This document shows positions 19,648-28,216 of a stretch of DNA of 64,000 nt, piece after piece (within the stretch, counting starts at the first letter, position 1; each line of letters opens with the position of its first letter). The DNA lies in assembly GCF_900182915.1 (NCBI RefSeq), contig NZ_FXUG01000018.1, positions 62,001 through 126,000 on the forward strand, written 5' to 3'. Source of the stretch: Neorhodopirellula lusitana (GTDB taxonomy: Bacteria > Planctomycetota > Planctomycetia > Pirellulales > Pirellulaceae). The notes under the pieces are model-generated. The model saw nothing but the letters and a program-made list of their open reading frames with translations. It was not told the DNA's origin and did not search any database. Position numbers and translations under genes: made by a program.

Positions 19648-20634
19648 ATGTCCAACGACAACTTCCCCCAGTCACCAGGCTCGGCTGACGATCCATTCAC
19701 ACAGCAAAATCCGTCGCCCTACGATCCCAATCAACCCGGCGGCTACCATTCAGGCTCGCTAGACCCGGGTGGGAATAATCCAGGCGGCCCTAATTCAGGC
19801 GGCCCCAATTCAGGCGGCAGGAATTCAAACAACGCTTCGCCTAAAAAAACTGGGCTGGGATGTTGGTTTTGGGGATGCCTCGGAACCCTCACCTTCACCC
19901 TGCTGGCGATGGTCGCAATGGGCTTTGCAACCTATTGGTATCTGTCCAAGCAAGTCACCAAGTTCACCGATAATCAGCCCGCCGAGATACCCGTCGTCGA
20001 GTTGGACGAAGCCGAGATGCAGGCGTTGCAAACCCGCTTGGAAAGCTTCACCAACCAAGTCACCGGTGAAGACAGCGAGACCAATGAATTGACACCGGCC
20101 AATTCCGAAGCCGAGCCAGACGCGATCACCGAAGCAGCAAACAACCCAAGCGACAGCGAAGAACTAGGCTCGCAACCGGAACCTCAAGAAGCGGACTCCG
20201 ACGAATCCCCGCAAGCCGAGCCCGTCCCCCGAATCAAAGAACTGGTGCTGACGGCCAACGAAATCAACGCCTTGATCAATTCCGAGGAAGAACTTCGCAA
20301 ACGTGTGTTTGTGCGAATCGAAGACGGACGTCTATTTGGAACCATTAGCATTCCTACTGACATGGTCCCGGGCGGATCAGGACGCTACCTCAACGCGGAC
20401 GGAGAATTCGACGTCTCGATGAAAGACGGCATCCTGGTCGTGCGGCTCGTCGACGCGAGCGTCAAAGGCGAACGGATTCCTGATGAAATTCTAGAAGGGT
20501 TCTCGCAAGGGAACCTCGCCAAAGATGCTTACAAAGACACCAAGAACGCGGAAATACTCCGCAAATTCGAGAGCATTGAAGTCAAAGATGACTCCATCAT
20601 CTTGAAGCTGAAAACGCCCGAATCGGATCAGTAG
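19648..20634 (+). CDS. Hypothetical membrane-anchored protein with Gly/Asn/Pro-rich N-terminus
   Basis: 328 residues; not recognised as a known family. Residues 1-70 are disordered, rich in Pro, Gly, Asn and Ser, with a short repeated GGPNSGG-like unit. One membrane helix at about 72-97 contains two Cys-Trp pairs. A highly acidic linker (about 110-190) leads to a folded domain at about 195-328, beginning with the motif LTANEINALINSEEELRKR. That last region resembles exported domains seen in other planctomycete hypothetical proteins, but no function is claimed. Directly downstream of the acyltransferase. Confidence 0.75.
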   Translation: MSNDNFPQSPGSADDPFTQQNPSPYDPNQPGGYHSGSLDPGGNNPGGPNSGGPNSGGRNSNNASPKKTGLGCWFWGCLGTLTFTLLAMVAMGFATYWYLSKQVTKFTDNQPAEIPVVELDEAEMQALQTRLESFTNQVTGEDSETNELTPANSEAEPDAITEAANNPSDSEELGSQPEPQEADSDESPQAEPVPRIKELVLTANEINALINSEEELRKRVFVRIEDGRLFGTISIPTDMVPGGSGRYLNADGEFDVSMKDGILVVRLVDASVKGERIPDEILEGFSQGNLAKDAYKDTKNAEILRKFESIEVKDDSIILKLKTPESDQ

Positions 20635-20727
20635 CCGATGTCGCCAGACTTCGGGAACACCGGCGAAACTCCTGAACTCTGGCTAGCACAGCTACAAGCC
20701 TTATCGAGATCGGCGTCGCGTCTCGGC

Positions 20728-21372
20728 TTAGTAGTTCCGAATGTAGACTGGAACTTGCAGGACTCGTCGAGTCGGATAACGGCTCGACGTCATTGGGTTC
20801 GGGTTCCAACTGGGTCGCAATGCCGCAGCCCCCGACCAACGAGCCGCTTCAAGTCGGGCGATTCGGCTGCGAGTTTCTTCCAGGGCGCGAGCCTGGCGGA
20901 TTTCCATCGGGTCCATGGTCGGACGAACGCTCTCGGATCCAGGCCGATCAATCAGTTTGAAGTCCGAAGGACTGCGAACGGTTTCGCTACTGCGAGGAAT
21001 CATCGCGGGTGGAGTCATTGAACGCGAGTCAGCGTCCGATGCCAGATCAAGATCGCGGCGAGGAGCACGACGGTCGGGCGCTTGAGCGACCCGGTATTCT
21101 TGGGCTGCTCCAAATTCTTGGGCAGCTCCAAACTGCTGTGCAACCGGGGCTTCCTGAGCCACGTGAGCCTCTTGGCCAAATCCAGCCTCGTCATCCCGAA
21201 GCGAATTGCTTGCGCCGAGCGGTTCATCCAGATCCGAAAACTCGAAGCTGTTGTCGGCGGGAAGTTTGAAGAGATCGTCGAGCCCTTGAGCCCTCGCCGG
21301 AACTGCCCATGTGGCGGCAACCGAGGTAGCGAGAACGGTAAAGACAACGAGTCTGGCTGAGCTGAATTTCAT
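20728..21372 (-). CDS. Hypothetical exported protein with Ala/Gln-rich repeats
   Basis: 214 residues from the ATG at 21372 (MKFSSARLVVFTVLA), which gives a good signal peptide cleaved near ARA. An upstream ATG at 21441 adds 23 residues and hides the signal, so it is less likely. The mature part contains a degenerate 6-8 residue repeat built on AQE (about residues 65-100), then a charged region and an Arg-rich C-terminus. No family recognised. It converges with the preceding hypothetical gene, with stops 93 bp apart. Confidence 0.6.
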   Translation of the reverse strand: MKFSSARLVVFTVLATSVAATWAVPARAQGLDDLFKLPADNSFEFSDLDEPLGASNSLRDDEAGFGQEAHVAQEAPVAQQFGAAQEFGAAQEYRVAQAPDRRAPRRDLDLASDADSRSMTPPAMIPRSSETVRSPSDFKLIDRPGSESVRPTMDPMEIRQARALEETRSRIARLEAARWSGAAALRPSWNPNPMTSSRYPTRRVLQVPVYIRNY

Positions 21373-21922
21373 CACGATAGGCCCAAGAAGATAATGGCGT
21401 GTGATGGAGGTATCGGCCAGGAAGTGAAGCGAAATGAACACACCGGTCGTATTTCGTATGCCAAACGAGCAGCCTGGTCCGGTTATTCAGGCTAGCCCGA
21501 CTTTACGGGCTAATGCCGTCTGTTCGAAGGGGATCGCTGCCATCGATTGGCGAACCCAGCTTGGCTGCTTTCCGCCAACTCGACAGGCAAAACCAGAGTC
21601 CGGCAAGCAAAACGTCCGAGCAAACTGGAAATCTACAGCATTTGGGTAAGCCACGGTCTGACAGCAGAGGTCCATCCGATCAGGCGATTTGTTGCACTAG
21701 CGTGAAACGTTGAAAAATTTGACCAAGAATCCCTAGCATGAGGGTGCAAAATGAAGTGACTTTGTTAATCTTAAATGTAGTTTCGCGTTTCTAGTGAAAG
21801 CACGTCTAATCGGCGAGCCAGCTGGCACCGCCCGAAATTTGGCACTGCCCGAAATCTGGCACCGCCCGAATTCGCGAACCAAACCACCCACATACTGACA
21901 GTTTTCCTCAGGAGTCACTTCC
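21373..21922. other. 550-bp gap with a small tandem repeat
   Basis: No convincing gene is seen between the exported protein and the small lipoprotein. The stretch 21823-21873 holds three 17-bp units (see the repeat entry). The rest has short open frames with no family character and must include the promoters of the two flanking divergent genes, which I could not place. Confidence 0.5.
21823..21873. repeat. Three tandem 17-bp units
   Basis: The units tggcaccgcccgaaatt, tggcactgcccgaaatc and tggcaccgcccgaattc follow each other exactly, differing at one to three positions. They end 50 bp before the lipoprotein ATG, so they could lie in its 5' untranslated region. Confidence 0.8.
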
Positions 21923-22114
21923 ATGACCAAGTCCATCCTTTACTCCGTCTTCGCACTCGCCTTGTTGACCACCACTGTTGGTTGCCCACCCGCAGCACCA
22001 CCAGCCGGCGATGTTGACACCGATACCGATACAGCGGCTGTCGTCGACGACAACATGACTGCCACCACCGAAACTCCTTCGGACAACATGACCGCGACCA
22101 CCGAAACTCCGTAG
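21923..22114 (+). CDS. Small Thr/Asp-rich lipoprotein
   Basis: 63 residues. The N-terminus is a lipoprotein signal with TVGC as lipobox (Cys21). The mature chain of about 43 residues is Pro-rich, then Asp/Thr-rich, and ends in two copies of an 11-residue unit containing DNMTATTETP, which reflects a 33-bp tandem repeat in the DNA. A GGAG-type site (caggagtcac) precedes the ATG. No known function. The stop lies 34 bp before the tsaE start. Confidence 0.65.
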   Translation: MTKSILYSVFALALLTTTVGCPPAAPPAGDVDTDTDTAAVVDDNMTATTETPSDNMTATTETP

Positions 22115-22148
22115 TTTGAACGGCAGTTTCCGCGAACGACCCACCGTC

Positions 22149-22709
22149 ATGAAATTGACGCAGGTGGACCTTGTCGCTTTGAAAATCTTGACCGACACGT
22201 TGGTGAATAACCCGTGTCGGTCTTCTTTGGTAGTGGGTCTAGTCGGCACTTTGGGTGCCGGTAAAACCCGTCTTTGCCAAGAACTCGGTCGCTCGCTGGG
22301 GATGCAATCCAGCGAGATCACGAGCCCCACGTTCACTCTGATACGAACGTACGAACTAACCGATCGGACTGCCGAATCGCAATCTGCGATCCCCACGACG
22401 AGCACCTCGTCGGGCATGACACCTCGCCGTTGGCACCATCTCGACGTCTATCGAGTCACCGACGAAGACGAATGGTGGGAACTGGGCATCGAAGAACTTT
22501 GGGACCAGGACCGAACCTGGACCATTCTGGAGTGGGCCGATCGCTTTGAATCGTTGATGCCCAACGACGCGCTTTGGATCGAAATCATGTCCGGGCCTTC
22601 GGACAAACCCGATGAACGGGAAATCGTTTTTCGGTGCTCCGACCCACAAATCGCGGAATGGTTGGGCGGGGTTCAACAAGAATTCAACTCACGCCAACTT
22701 GCCCGATAA
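22149..22709 (+). CDS. tsaE: tRNA threonylcarbamoyladenosine biosynthesis ATPase TsaE
   Basis: 186 residues from the ATG at 22149. A start 33 bp upstream is possible but adds nothing conserved. Walker A is GTLGAGKTRL, followed by the switch motif ITSPTFTLIRTYE and, after an extra Ser/Thr-rich loop of about 25 residues, the HLDVYRV and LEWADR motifs. TsaE is the ATPase that works with TsaB and TsaD in making t6A37 on ANN-decoding tRNAs. The extra loop between the switch motif and HLDVYR is longer than in model bacteria. Confidence 0.92.
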   Translation: MKLTQVDLVALKILTDTLVNNPCRSSLVVGLVGTLGAGKTRLCQELGRSLGMQSSEITSPTFTLIRTYELTDRTAESQSAIPTTSTSSGMTPRRWHHLDVYRVTDEDEWWELGIEELWDQDRTWTILEWADRFESLMPNDALWIEIMSGPSDKPDEREIVFRCSDPQIAEWLGGVQQEFNSRQLAR

Positions 22710-22758
22710 AAAGCGGCAATTCCGTTGGCCAGTTCGGTTTGGCAACCTACCTTTGGGT

Positions 22759-23091
22759 ATGAAATGCCACGAGCTAGCCGAACAACTTGCCCAGGATCGT
22801 CCCGATCTGTCACCGGTCGAGATTGCGCGTCTGTGTTTGATCCTTCTCAATGGTGAAAACGAACCCGCTCGGCTGCAAGATCCCAAGACACGCGACCAAG
22901 CTTGGCAAAGCGCTTGCTTCCGTTTCGAACTGGCTACCGACCAACACGCCGCGGTCGCTGAAGAAGTCGATCAAATGTTCGGCGACTCACCCGTCGCTTT
23001 CTCGCCGGACCAACTATGGACGCTCACCCGAGCCGTCAAAGTCCAAAGCCAAATGCTCGAACTGTTCACCGAACAAGTCTCACTGGCCTAA
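22759..23091 (+). CDS. Small hypothetical protein, helical
   Basis: 110 residues from the ATG at 22759. The longer frame from 22612 overlaps the end of tsaE in another frame and has no conserved look. The protein begins MKCHELAEQLAQDRPDLSP and appears all-helical, acidic and soluble. No motif recognised. Its position 50 bp after tsaE suggests co-transcription. The stop codon abuts the 7-bp tandem repeat array. Confidence 0.6.
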   Translation: MKCHELAEQLAQDRPDLSPVEIARLCLILLNGENEPARLQDPKTRDQAWQSACFRFELATDQHAAVAEEVDQMFGDSPVAFSPDQLWTLTRAVKVQSQMLELFTEQVSLA

Positions 23092-23092
23092 A

Positions 23093-23169
23093 AGCTCACA
23101 GCTCACAGCTCACAGCTCACAGCTCACAGCTCACAGCTCACAGCTCATAGCTCATAGCTCATAGCTCAT
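23093..23169. repeat. Eleven tandem copies of a 7-bp unit
   Basis: Seven perfect copies of agctcac are followed by four of agctcat, a total of 77 bp without interruption. A partial twelfth unit provides the stop of the next gene. The block fills the whole space between two convergent genes. Each unit contains AGCT. The two-type order (all C units, then all T units) indicates expansion by slippage after a single base change. Confidence 0.95.
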
Positions 23170-23171
23170 AG

Positions 23172-24590
23172 CTAAGGCACTTGGCGAAACTCGCCACCGG
23201 TTTCTTCCGCCAAGGTTCTTAAGAAGATTGCCGTGTTGCCGAGGTGTCCGATTCCGATCGTATGAAACTTCAGGTGCCGCATCTGATTGCGGCGAACGAT
23301 TCGATCGATAATCAGATCGGGCCGCTTAATCTCTCCGTAGGTCGGTTGACCATCGGTTAGCACAAACACCGCCTCAAGCTGATCGTCGAATTCGGTTGCT
23401 TTGGACAACGCCCCATACGTGTTGGTTCTATCACCAGACCTCACACGTTCAATGAACGTCGTTGCATCCCGCTTGTTTTCCGTGGAGGCCGGTATGAGTT
23501 CATCGCGATACATGTTCACCGTGGTATCGAAGATCATCAATCCAAACTCGGTATCGGGTGATAGACCATTGATCGTACGAACCAATTCCGACTTGGCTGA
23601 TTGCAAACGCGTCCCGTAGTGGGCGGCCTCGTTCATGCTTCCTGAATTGTCGATGATGAACAGCATCCGAGCCGCGGTTAGGTCGATGCCATAGTACTGG
23701 CTCTTCGCCAACTTGGGCCGACGTTGCGACGATGACGAAATGGCTTTCAGCTTGATCGCACTGGCAGGCTCGACCGCCTCTCTTTCTGGTTCCACGTCCA
23801 AATAGACTCGGTCCAACAGATCACTGATCGGATGCGCTGCCTGCCAGGAATCCAGTTCGTCGGCGTCCCCCTCGAAGTCTCGCACATCGACCTCGTTCAA
23901 CCGCTCAATCACCTCATGGCGAAGTTGTCCATCAAGTTGACCGACCAACTCCCCGAGCAGTTCAACGGCTCGAGGATGATGCAAGTTGGCGATTGATCGA
24001 ATCAGGGCAAATCGAAATGCATAACGTTGGTCGTAAATCGGCCGCTTGATCTGTTCAGCGAGTTGCTCAACCGCTGCATCAAGCCTGAGCTTCCCGACGA
24101 CATCCATCGCCGTCATGGCAATCATCGGATCGGCGTGCCCCACCGCATCGATCAACAGCGACTCCACCAGCGGCGATGGACTCGCGCTAGCCACCCACAA
24201 CAAGCCCGACACGCTACTCGAGATTTCTTCCGGCTGGGCATCGTCTTCGCCATCGATCGCAGCGGCTCGTTGCTGCATCAGGTCGCGAGTCGCTTGGATG
24301 ACGACCTTAATATCACGATGCACGTTTTCGCCAGCGGCGGAAAGCTTGGCGATCATGTTGTTGCGAGACTTATCGCTACGGCCCGTCAAGATTCGGTGCA
24401 ACCGTCGATCGGCGGCGGTTTGAATGACCGTCTCCGCCTCAATCACCTCCTGGGGTGAATCCGCTCGAGCATGCCCCGCTTGATTCCAGCCGGCACCATT
24501 CCAACACGGGCTGATCAATGCCAAACAGGCCCATAATTGGCCAACGAATAAGCTCTTTCGACAAATGAACACTCTGATGGACTCCCCCAA
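23172..24590 (-). CDS. Exported HEAT-repeat and von Willebrand factor A domain protein
   Basis: 472 residues with a signal-like hydrophobic N-terminus (about 12-42). The region from about 110 to 250 consists of short helical repeats that resemble HEAT repeats. A vWA domain covers about 300-470, with a MIDAS motif in FIIDNSGSMN (near residue 313) plus later Thr and Asp positions, including VFVLTDGQPT. It should bind a divalent metal ion and act in protein-protein contact outside the cytoplasm. The C-terminal residues are read right up to the 7-bp repeat array, so array changes could alter the stop. Confidence 0.82.
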   Translation of the reverse strand: MGESIRVFICRKSLFVGQLWACLALISPCWNGAGWNQAGHARADSPQEVIEAETVIQTAADRRLHRILTGRSDKSRNNMIAKLSAAGENVHRDIKVVIQATRDLMQQRAAAIDGEDDAQPEEISSSVSGLLWVASASPSPLVESLLIDAVGHADPMIAMTAMDVVGKLRLDAAVEQLAEQIKRPIYDQRYAFRFALIRSIANLHHPRAVELLGELVGQLDGQLRHEVIERLNEVDVRDFEGDADELDSWQAAHPISDLLDRVYLDVEPEREAVEPASAIKLKAISSSSQRRPKLAKSQYYGIDLTAARMLFIIDNSGSMNEAAHYGTRLQSAKSELVRTINGLSPDTEFGLMIFDTTVNMYRDELIPASTENKRDATTFIERVRSGDRTNTYGALSKATEFDDQLEAVFVLTDGQPTYGEIKRPDLIIDRIVRRNQMRHLKFHTIGIGHLGNTAIFLRTLAEETGGEFRQVP

Positions 24591-24664
24591 GACCGGACAC
24601 TTGCCTCTAATCTAGCGTTTAACTATTTCCATTTGGCAAATTTTCATCCAGAGAAATCAATCGA

Positions 24665-25567
24665 ATGAGCCATCCTGCATCGAACCGGTCTTCGGTATTC
24701 GGATCCCGAAGCCGCCACGAATGCACGGAAATGCGGCTGGTTTTGGAATCCGTCGGTATTTCTGCGGTTCTGGCGCAGCACGACGGCGAATGGCAGGTTC
24801 AGGTTGGCCAGCCCCATCACGACCGAGCCATCGCCGAACTGGAAGCCTATCGCTTGGAAAGATCCAGCGATTCCTTCGTCGCGCAGCCTCGCCAGAGGGT
24901 CCTGCCCGGTGCCGGCTGGGGCGTTTTAGTGTACGTCCTGACCATGATCTCGATCTACCTACTCGCCACCGTATCCGCCTATGGATGGCCGTGGGAAGCC
25001 GTCGGCCGACTGCGGGCGGGCGATGTGATGAGCGGCCAAATCTGGCAAACTGTGACGGCGTTAACACTGCATGCGGACACCGGACACTTGGCGTCGAACC
25101 TCATGTTCGGTTCCCTATTCGGGTTTCTAGCCGGTCGCATCCTGGGTGGCGGTGTCGCTTGGCTGACCATCGTGTTGTCAGGCGCCCTGGGCAATTTGAT
25201 CAACGCCTTGATGCGTCATGCCGATCACACGTCGATCGGCGCTTCAACGGCCGTATTCGCCGGACTGGGATTGCTGGTGGCTCACGCCATCGTGCCTCGG
25301 CCAGGTTCCCGGCAAAGCACACGTGAACGCTACATGCCGTTGATGGCTGGCGTTTTAATGCTGGCTTATCTAGGCACCGAAGGCGAACGGACAGACGTGC
25401 TGGCTCACGTGGCCGGGTTCTTTTCTGGACTGATGGTCGGCTGGCTCGCCTGTCGCATTCCCGAACGGTGGCTGATCAAAAGTTCGTTCCAATGGTGCAC
25501 AGGCATCGCCACGTTTTTCATTCTAAGTGGCGCATGGACAATTGCGATCCTCATGGGCAGGGGATGA
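24665..25567 (+). CDS. Rhomboid-family intramembrane serine protease
   Basis: 300 residues. An N-terminal soluble part of about 75 residues precedes six or seven membrane helices. The catalytic Ser194 lies in IGASTAVF (GxSx) and the catalytic His248 in VLAHVAGFFSG; the L1-loop region includes DTGHLASNLMFG, with the conserved HxxxN. The pair makes a Ser-His dyad as in GlpG. It would cleave membrane proteins within the bilayer. Substrates are unknown. A stand-alone gene transcribed divergently from the vWA gene. Confidence 0.9.
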   Translation: MSHPASNRSSVFGSRSRHECTEMRLVLESVGISAVLAQHDGEWQVQVGQPHHDRAIAELEAYRLERSSDSFVAQPRQRVLPGAGWGVLVYVLTMISIYLLATVSAYGWPWEAVGRLRAGDVMSGQIWQTVTALTLHADTGHLASNLMFGSLFGFLAGRILGGGVAWLTIVLSGALGNLINALMRHADHTSIGASTAVFAGLGLLVAHAIVPRPGSRQSTRERYMPLMAGVLMLAYLGTEGERTDVLAHVAGFFSGLMVGWLACRIPERWLIKSSFQWCTGIATFFILSGAWTIAILMGRG

Positions 25568-25715
25568 ATTTGGAAACACGAGCATCCTTCGCTTTTCTAA
25601 CTTCACCCTTCGCACTTCTTCGAACCCTCGCACTTGTATGAACGGCTTTGCTGGACTTCTCCCCACTTCTCGTCGGGGGAGGTAACGCAGCGGAACGGAC
25701 ATGGCATTCGTCCGT

Positions 25716-26588
25716 TTAAAAGTTGCACCACAAGCATTCCGTCTTCTTTTGCTTGACCTTGCCAGCGGCAGCCTTATTGTCGATTTGAAAATCGTGGCGG
25801 GTCCAATTTTGTTTCAGCTCCCAACGAGTGTACAGCTCGCTCGGATAGCCGCTTAACATGAACTTGCCTTGGATTCCCGACAGCGTTTCCAACAACTCCG
25901 TATGTTCGTCTGCGCTCATTTCAAAAGCGTACTCACCCGTTGTCGAACGCGTTTCGTGAACATACGGCGGATCGCAATAGAACAGCGTCTTGGGGCCATC
26001 TTGTTTGCGAATCACGTCGATGGCGGGTTGGTTGAGAATCACGACGTCGCGTAATCGTTGATGCACGTCAGGCAATCCCTCGATCACATTGAGCCATGCC
26101 GAGACTTGCTCATTGATACGACTCCGCGTGCGGTTTCGAGACAGTGTTGCGAAATCTCGCATCAATCCCTGGCGTGACTGCCTGGCCATGATGAAGAACT
26201 GAACGGCGCGATCGACCGGCGACACACTGTCGATGTCTGAGGCCCGTGAGAGTTCCAACGCTTGATCGAACTCGGCCTCGCTAAAAGGTGTCAACGCGAT
26301 CCGTTTCTGGAAAAACTCAAAGTCATTGGCATCTTGAAGCACACGCCAGAAATTAATCAGTTCACCGTGCAGATCGTTGACGACTTCACTGCAGCCCTTT
26401 TCAGCCGAGGTCAGCTTGTGACCCCCGGTTGCCATCCAATCGCGATCCGTATCACGAGCCAATAGGATGCCGCCTCCACCGAAGAATGGCTCCACATAGT
26501 GCAAATGCGGTGGCATCAAGTCGACAATCCACTTCCGCAGATAATACTTGCCCCCGTGCCATTTCAGCGGCTGAGTCAATTTCGTCAT
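25716..26588 (-). CDS. D12-class DNA adenine N6-methyltransferase (Dam/DpnM-like)
   Basis: 290 residues. The N-terminus KWHGGKYYLRKW and the AdoMet site VEPFFGGGGI (motif I) are followed by the catalytic DPPY (FYCDPPYVHETR, about residue 200), in the order of the alpha class (D12). It should methylate the N6 of adenine in a short target, possibly GATC. No restriction endonuclease or specificity subunit is visible nearby, so it appears to be an orphan methylase (regulatory, or a remnant of a restriction system or phage). The 616 bp upstream has no obvious gene. Confidence 0.88.
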   Translation of the reverse strand: MTKLTQPLKWHGGKYYLRKWIVDLMPPHLHYVEPFFGGGGILLARDTDRDWMATGGHKLTSAEKGCSEVVNDLHGELINFWRVLQDANDFEFFQKRIALTPFSEAEFDQALELSRASDIDSVSPVDRAVQFFIMARQSRQGLMRDFATLSRNRTRSRINEQVSAWLNVIEGLPDVHQRLRDVVILNQPAIDVIRKQDGPKTLFYCDPPYVHETRSTTGEYAFEMSADEHTELLETLSGIQGKFMLSGYPSELYTRWELKQNWTRHDFQIDNKAAAGKVKQKKTECLWCNF

Positions 26589-27204
26589 GAACTACTTTCG
26601 GCCACGAGGGCGGCTAACACGGGAGGTATCTGAATTGCAAGAAACCTTACCGGTCCCGCTAGCGATGTTCCAGATGACAAGTGATGTAACGTCGATTTGA
26701 CCTCGGGAGCTCTCCAGCAGATGCTTCATTCCTGGAATCCAAGACTACCTCTAAGGCGATCGCCCACGCCTTGAAGATCGAGCCAAAGTGACAGTTCTTT
26801 CCCTACCGTCCGAGGAGTGCGGGTTGCTTGATCGAGTTGATGAGATTGATCCTTGGGCGATTGGTGATCCATCAGCCACGCCCCACCGGCGACTCCAAAG
26901 GTAACTCAGCCAACCAAGTTGGCAACGCAGATCAAGCCAATAATCCCGACACTGGTGATCGAACGTTAAGTCGGCTGGTTGAACTCGCCAAGTTGATTGA
27001 ATGAACCGCATCAATAGCTGAGTACGATTCAGGACAAGCCTTCCGACGCAACAGACACAACGAAACGGGCAGATGGTTTCTGGTAGGATTCAGAGGTAAC
27101 AATCTGCCTGCCCGTTGTCCCCGAGACGCCAACGCTGTTGCAGAAGATGACCCTGACGACGGTCAAGACTGGGTTGGTAATTCAAATCTCAACGGGATCC
27201 TTCG
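26589..27204. other. 616-bp gap, possibly holding a decayed gene
   Basis: No intact gene is apparent. On the + strand, one frame is open from about 26690 to a TGA at 26789-26791, then continues in the same frame to a TGA at 27002-27004. The first part reads like the end of a helix-turn-helix (TSKAIAHALKIEPK), the second like an ordinary soluble protein tail. This may be a decayed regulator next to the methylase gene, but coincidence is possible. The last 200 bp should contain the promoter of the DUF4349 gene, which I could not place. Confidence 0.3.
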
Positions 27205-28104
27205 ATGCTCCGCCGCTACCGTTTTTTCCAGGTTGCTCTTGTCGTATTGATCCCCATCGCGGGTTGCGGGCAGCAGTCAAATCAATTTTCCAGCAAACTG
27301 AATTCGCTGGGCGAGCAAGCTGAATACGAAGAGTCTTCGCCGGCTACTGCAGTGGGTCGGGCTCCCAATCAGAACGCGACTAGCGACGTCGCCGATGGTG
27401 AATCAAACGAGTCAGCGAAGCTAAACCGGCGGATCGTTTACAACACGAAGCTTTCTTTGGTTGTCAAAGAGTACTCCGTCTTCGAATCGACTTTGCCAGG
27501 GTTAGTTGAACGGCATGGCGGATTCATATCGAAGAGCGAAACCAGTCGACGATTCAATGATCAACAGTCGGGCGTGTGGGTCGCTCGCATTCCAGTGGCG
27601 AGTTACGCGGACTTCCTTCAAGGCGTCAGCGGACTGGGGTTCGCGGAATCCCGCACCGAGGACGCGCAAGACATCACGGCCGAATTCATTGATGTGGAGG
27701 CCCGAATTCGCAACAACAAGAAACTTGAAGAACGCATCATCACGATGCTGAAGGAACGAACAGGGAAACTCTCGGACGTGCTGGACATTGAACGCGAACT
27801 TTCACGTGTTCGCGAAGAGATCGAGCGCATGGAAGGTCGTTTGCGGGTGCTGGCGGATCGCTCAGCGATGGCCACCATCACGATCCGATGTCGCGAGGAA
27901 AAGGAGTACGTGCCCCCGAAATCGCCCACGCTGGGTTCACGTGCTCAGCGCTCATGGGCTGGATCAATCAGCACACTGCGAGCGACGGGGGAAAATCTAG
28001 TGGTGGCTGGGATCGCCATCGTGCCATGGCTGATCGTACTCGCGGTGCCGCTCTTCATCGTCGTCGTCGTTGCTCGAAGAGTCCTGCGTAAGCGGACTCC
28101 CTAA
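27205..28104 (+). CDS. DUF4349 lipoprotein
   Basis: 299 residues. A lipoprotein signal ends in IAGC (Cys near 21). After a disordered stretch comes a DUF4349 domain (about 75-235), recognisable by the VYNTKLSLVVKEY opening, the VARIPVASYADFL strand and a long coiled coil around 165-215 (KKLEERIITMLKERTGKLSD, ERELSRVREEIERMEGRL). One C-terminal membrane helix (about 268-290) is followed by a basic tail. The function of DUF4349 is unknown; it is often an envelope protein. It stands alone and converges with lepA. Confidence 0.88.
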   Translation: MLRRYRFFQVALVVLIPIAGCGQQSNQFSSKLNSLGEQAEYEESSPATAVGRAPNQNATSDVADGESNESAKLNRRIVYNTKLSLVVKEYSVFESTLPGLVERHGGFISKSETSRRFNDQQSGVWVARIPVASYADFLQGVSGLGFAESRTEDAQDITAEFIDVEARIRNNKKLEERIITMLKERTGKLSDVLDIERELSRVREEIERMEGRLRVLADRSAMATITIRCREEKEYVPPKSPTLGSRAQRSWAGSISTLRATGENLVVAGIAIVPWLIVLAVPLFIVVVVARRVLRKRTP

Positions 28105-28142
28105 GCAAAATTCGTGGCAAGGCGGATCCCCCTGGCAACTTT

Positions 28143-28171
28143 GCCGTACGGTCGCCAGACCTGACTACGGC
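28143..28171. repeat. Imperfect inverted repeat between convergent genes
   Basis: The outer arms gccgta/tacggc and inner arms ggtc/gacc form a stem-loop. The core gtcgccagac reappears in reverse orientation at 49806-49815 in another intergenic region, so this may be a dispersed extragenic element. Confidence 0.45.
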
Positions 28172-28216
28172 TTTGTTGAACCGACGACCTGTCCACACGA
28201 AAGATTGAACACCAAC

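Noticed and set aside
23093-23169. CRISPR array.
   Set aside because: The 7-bp units are directly adjacent with no spacers, so it is a microsatellite.
26751-27014. Small - strand gene or transposase remnant of 87 residues.
   Set aside because: The translation is Arg/Ser/Trp-rich without motif; the + strand frame looks more protein-like and is also broken.
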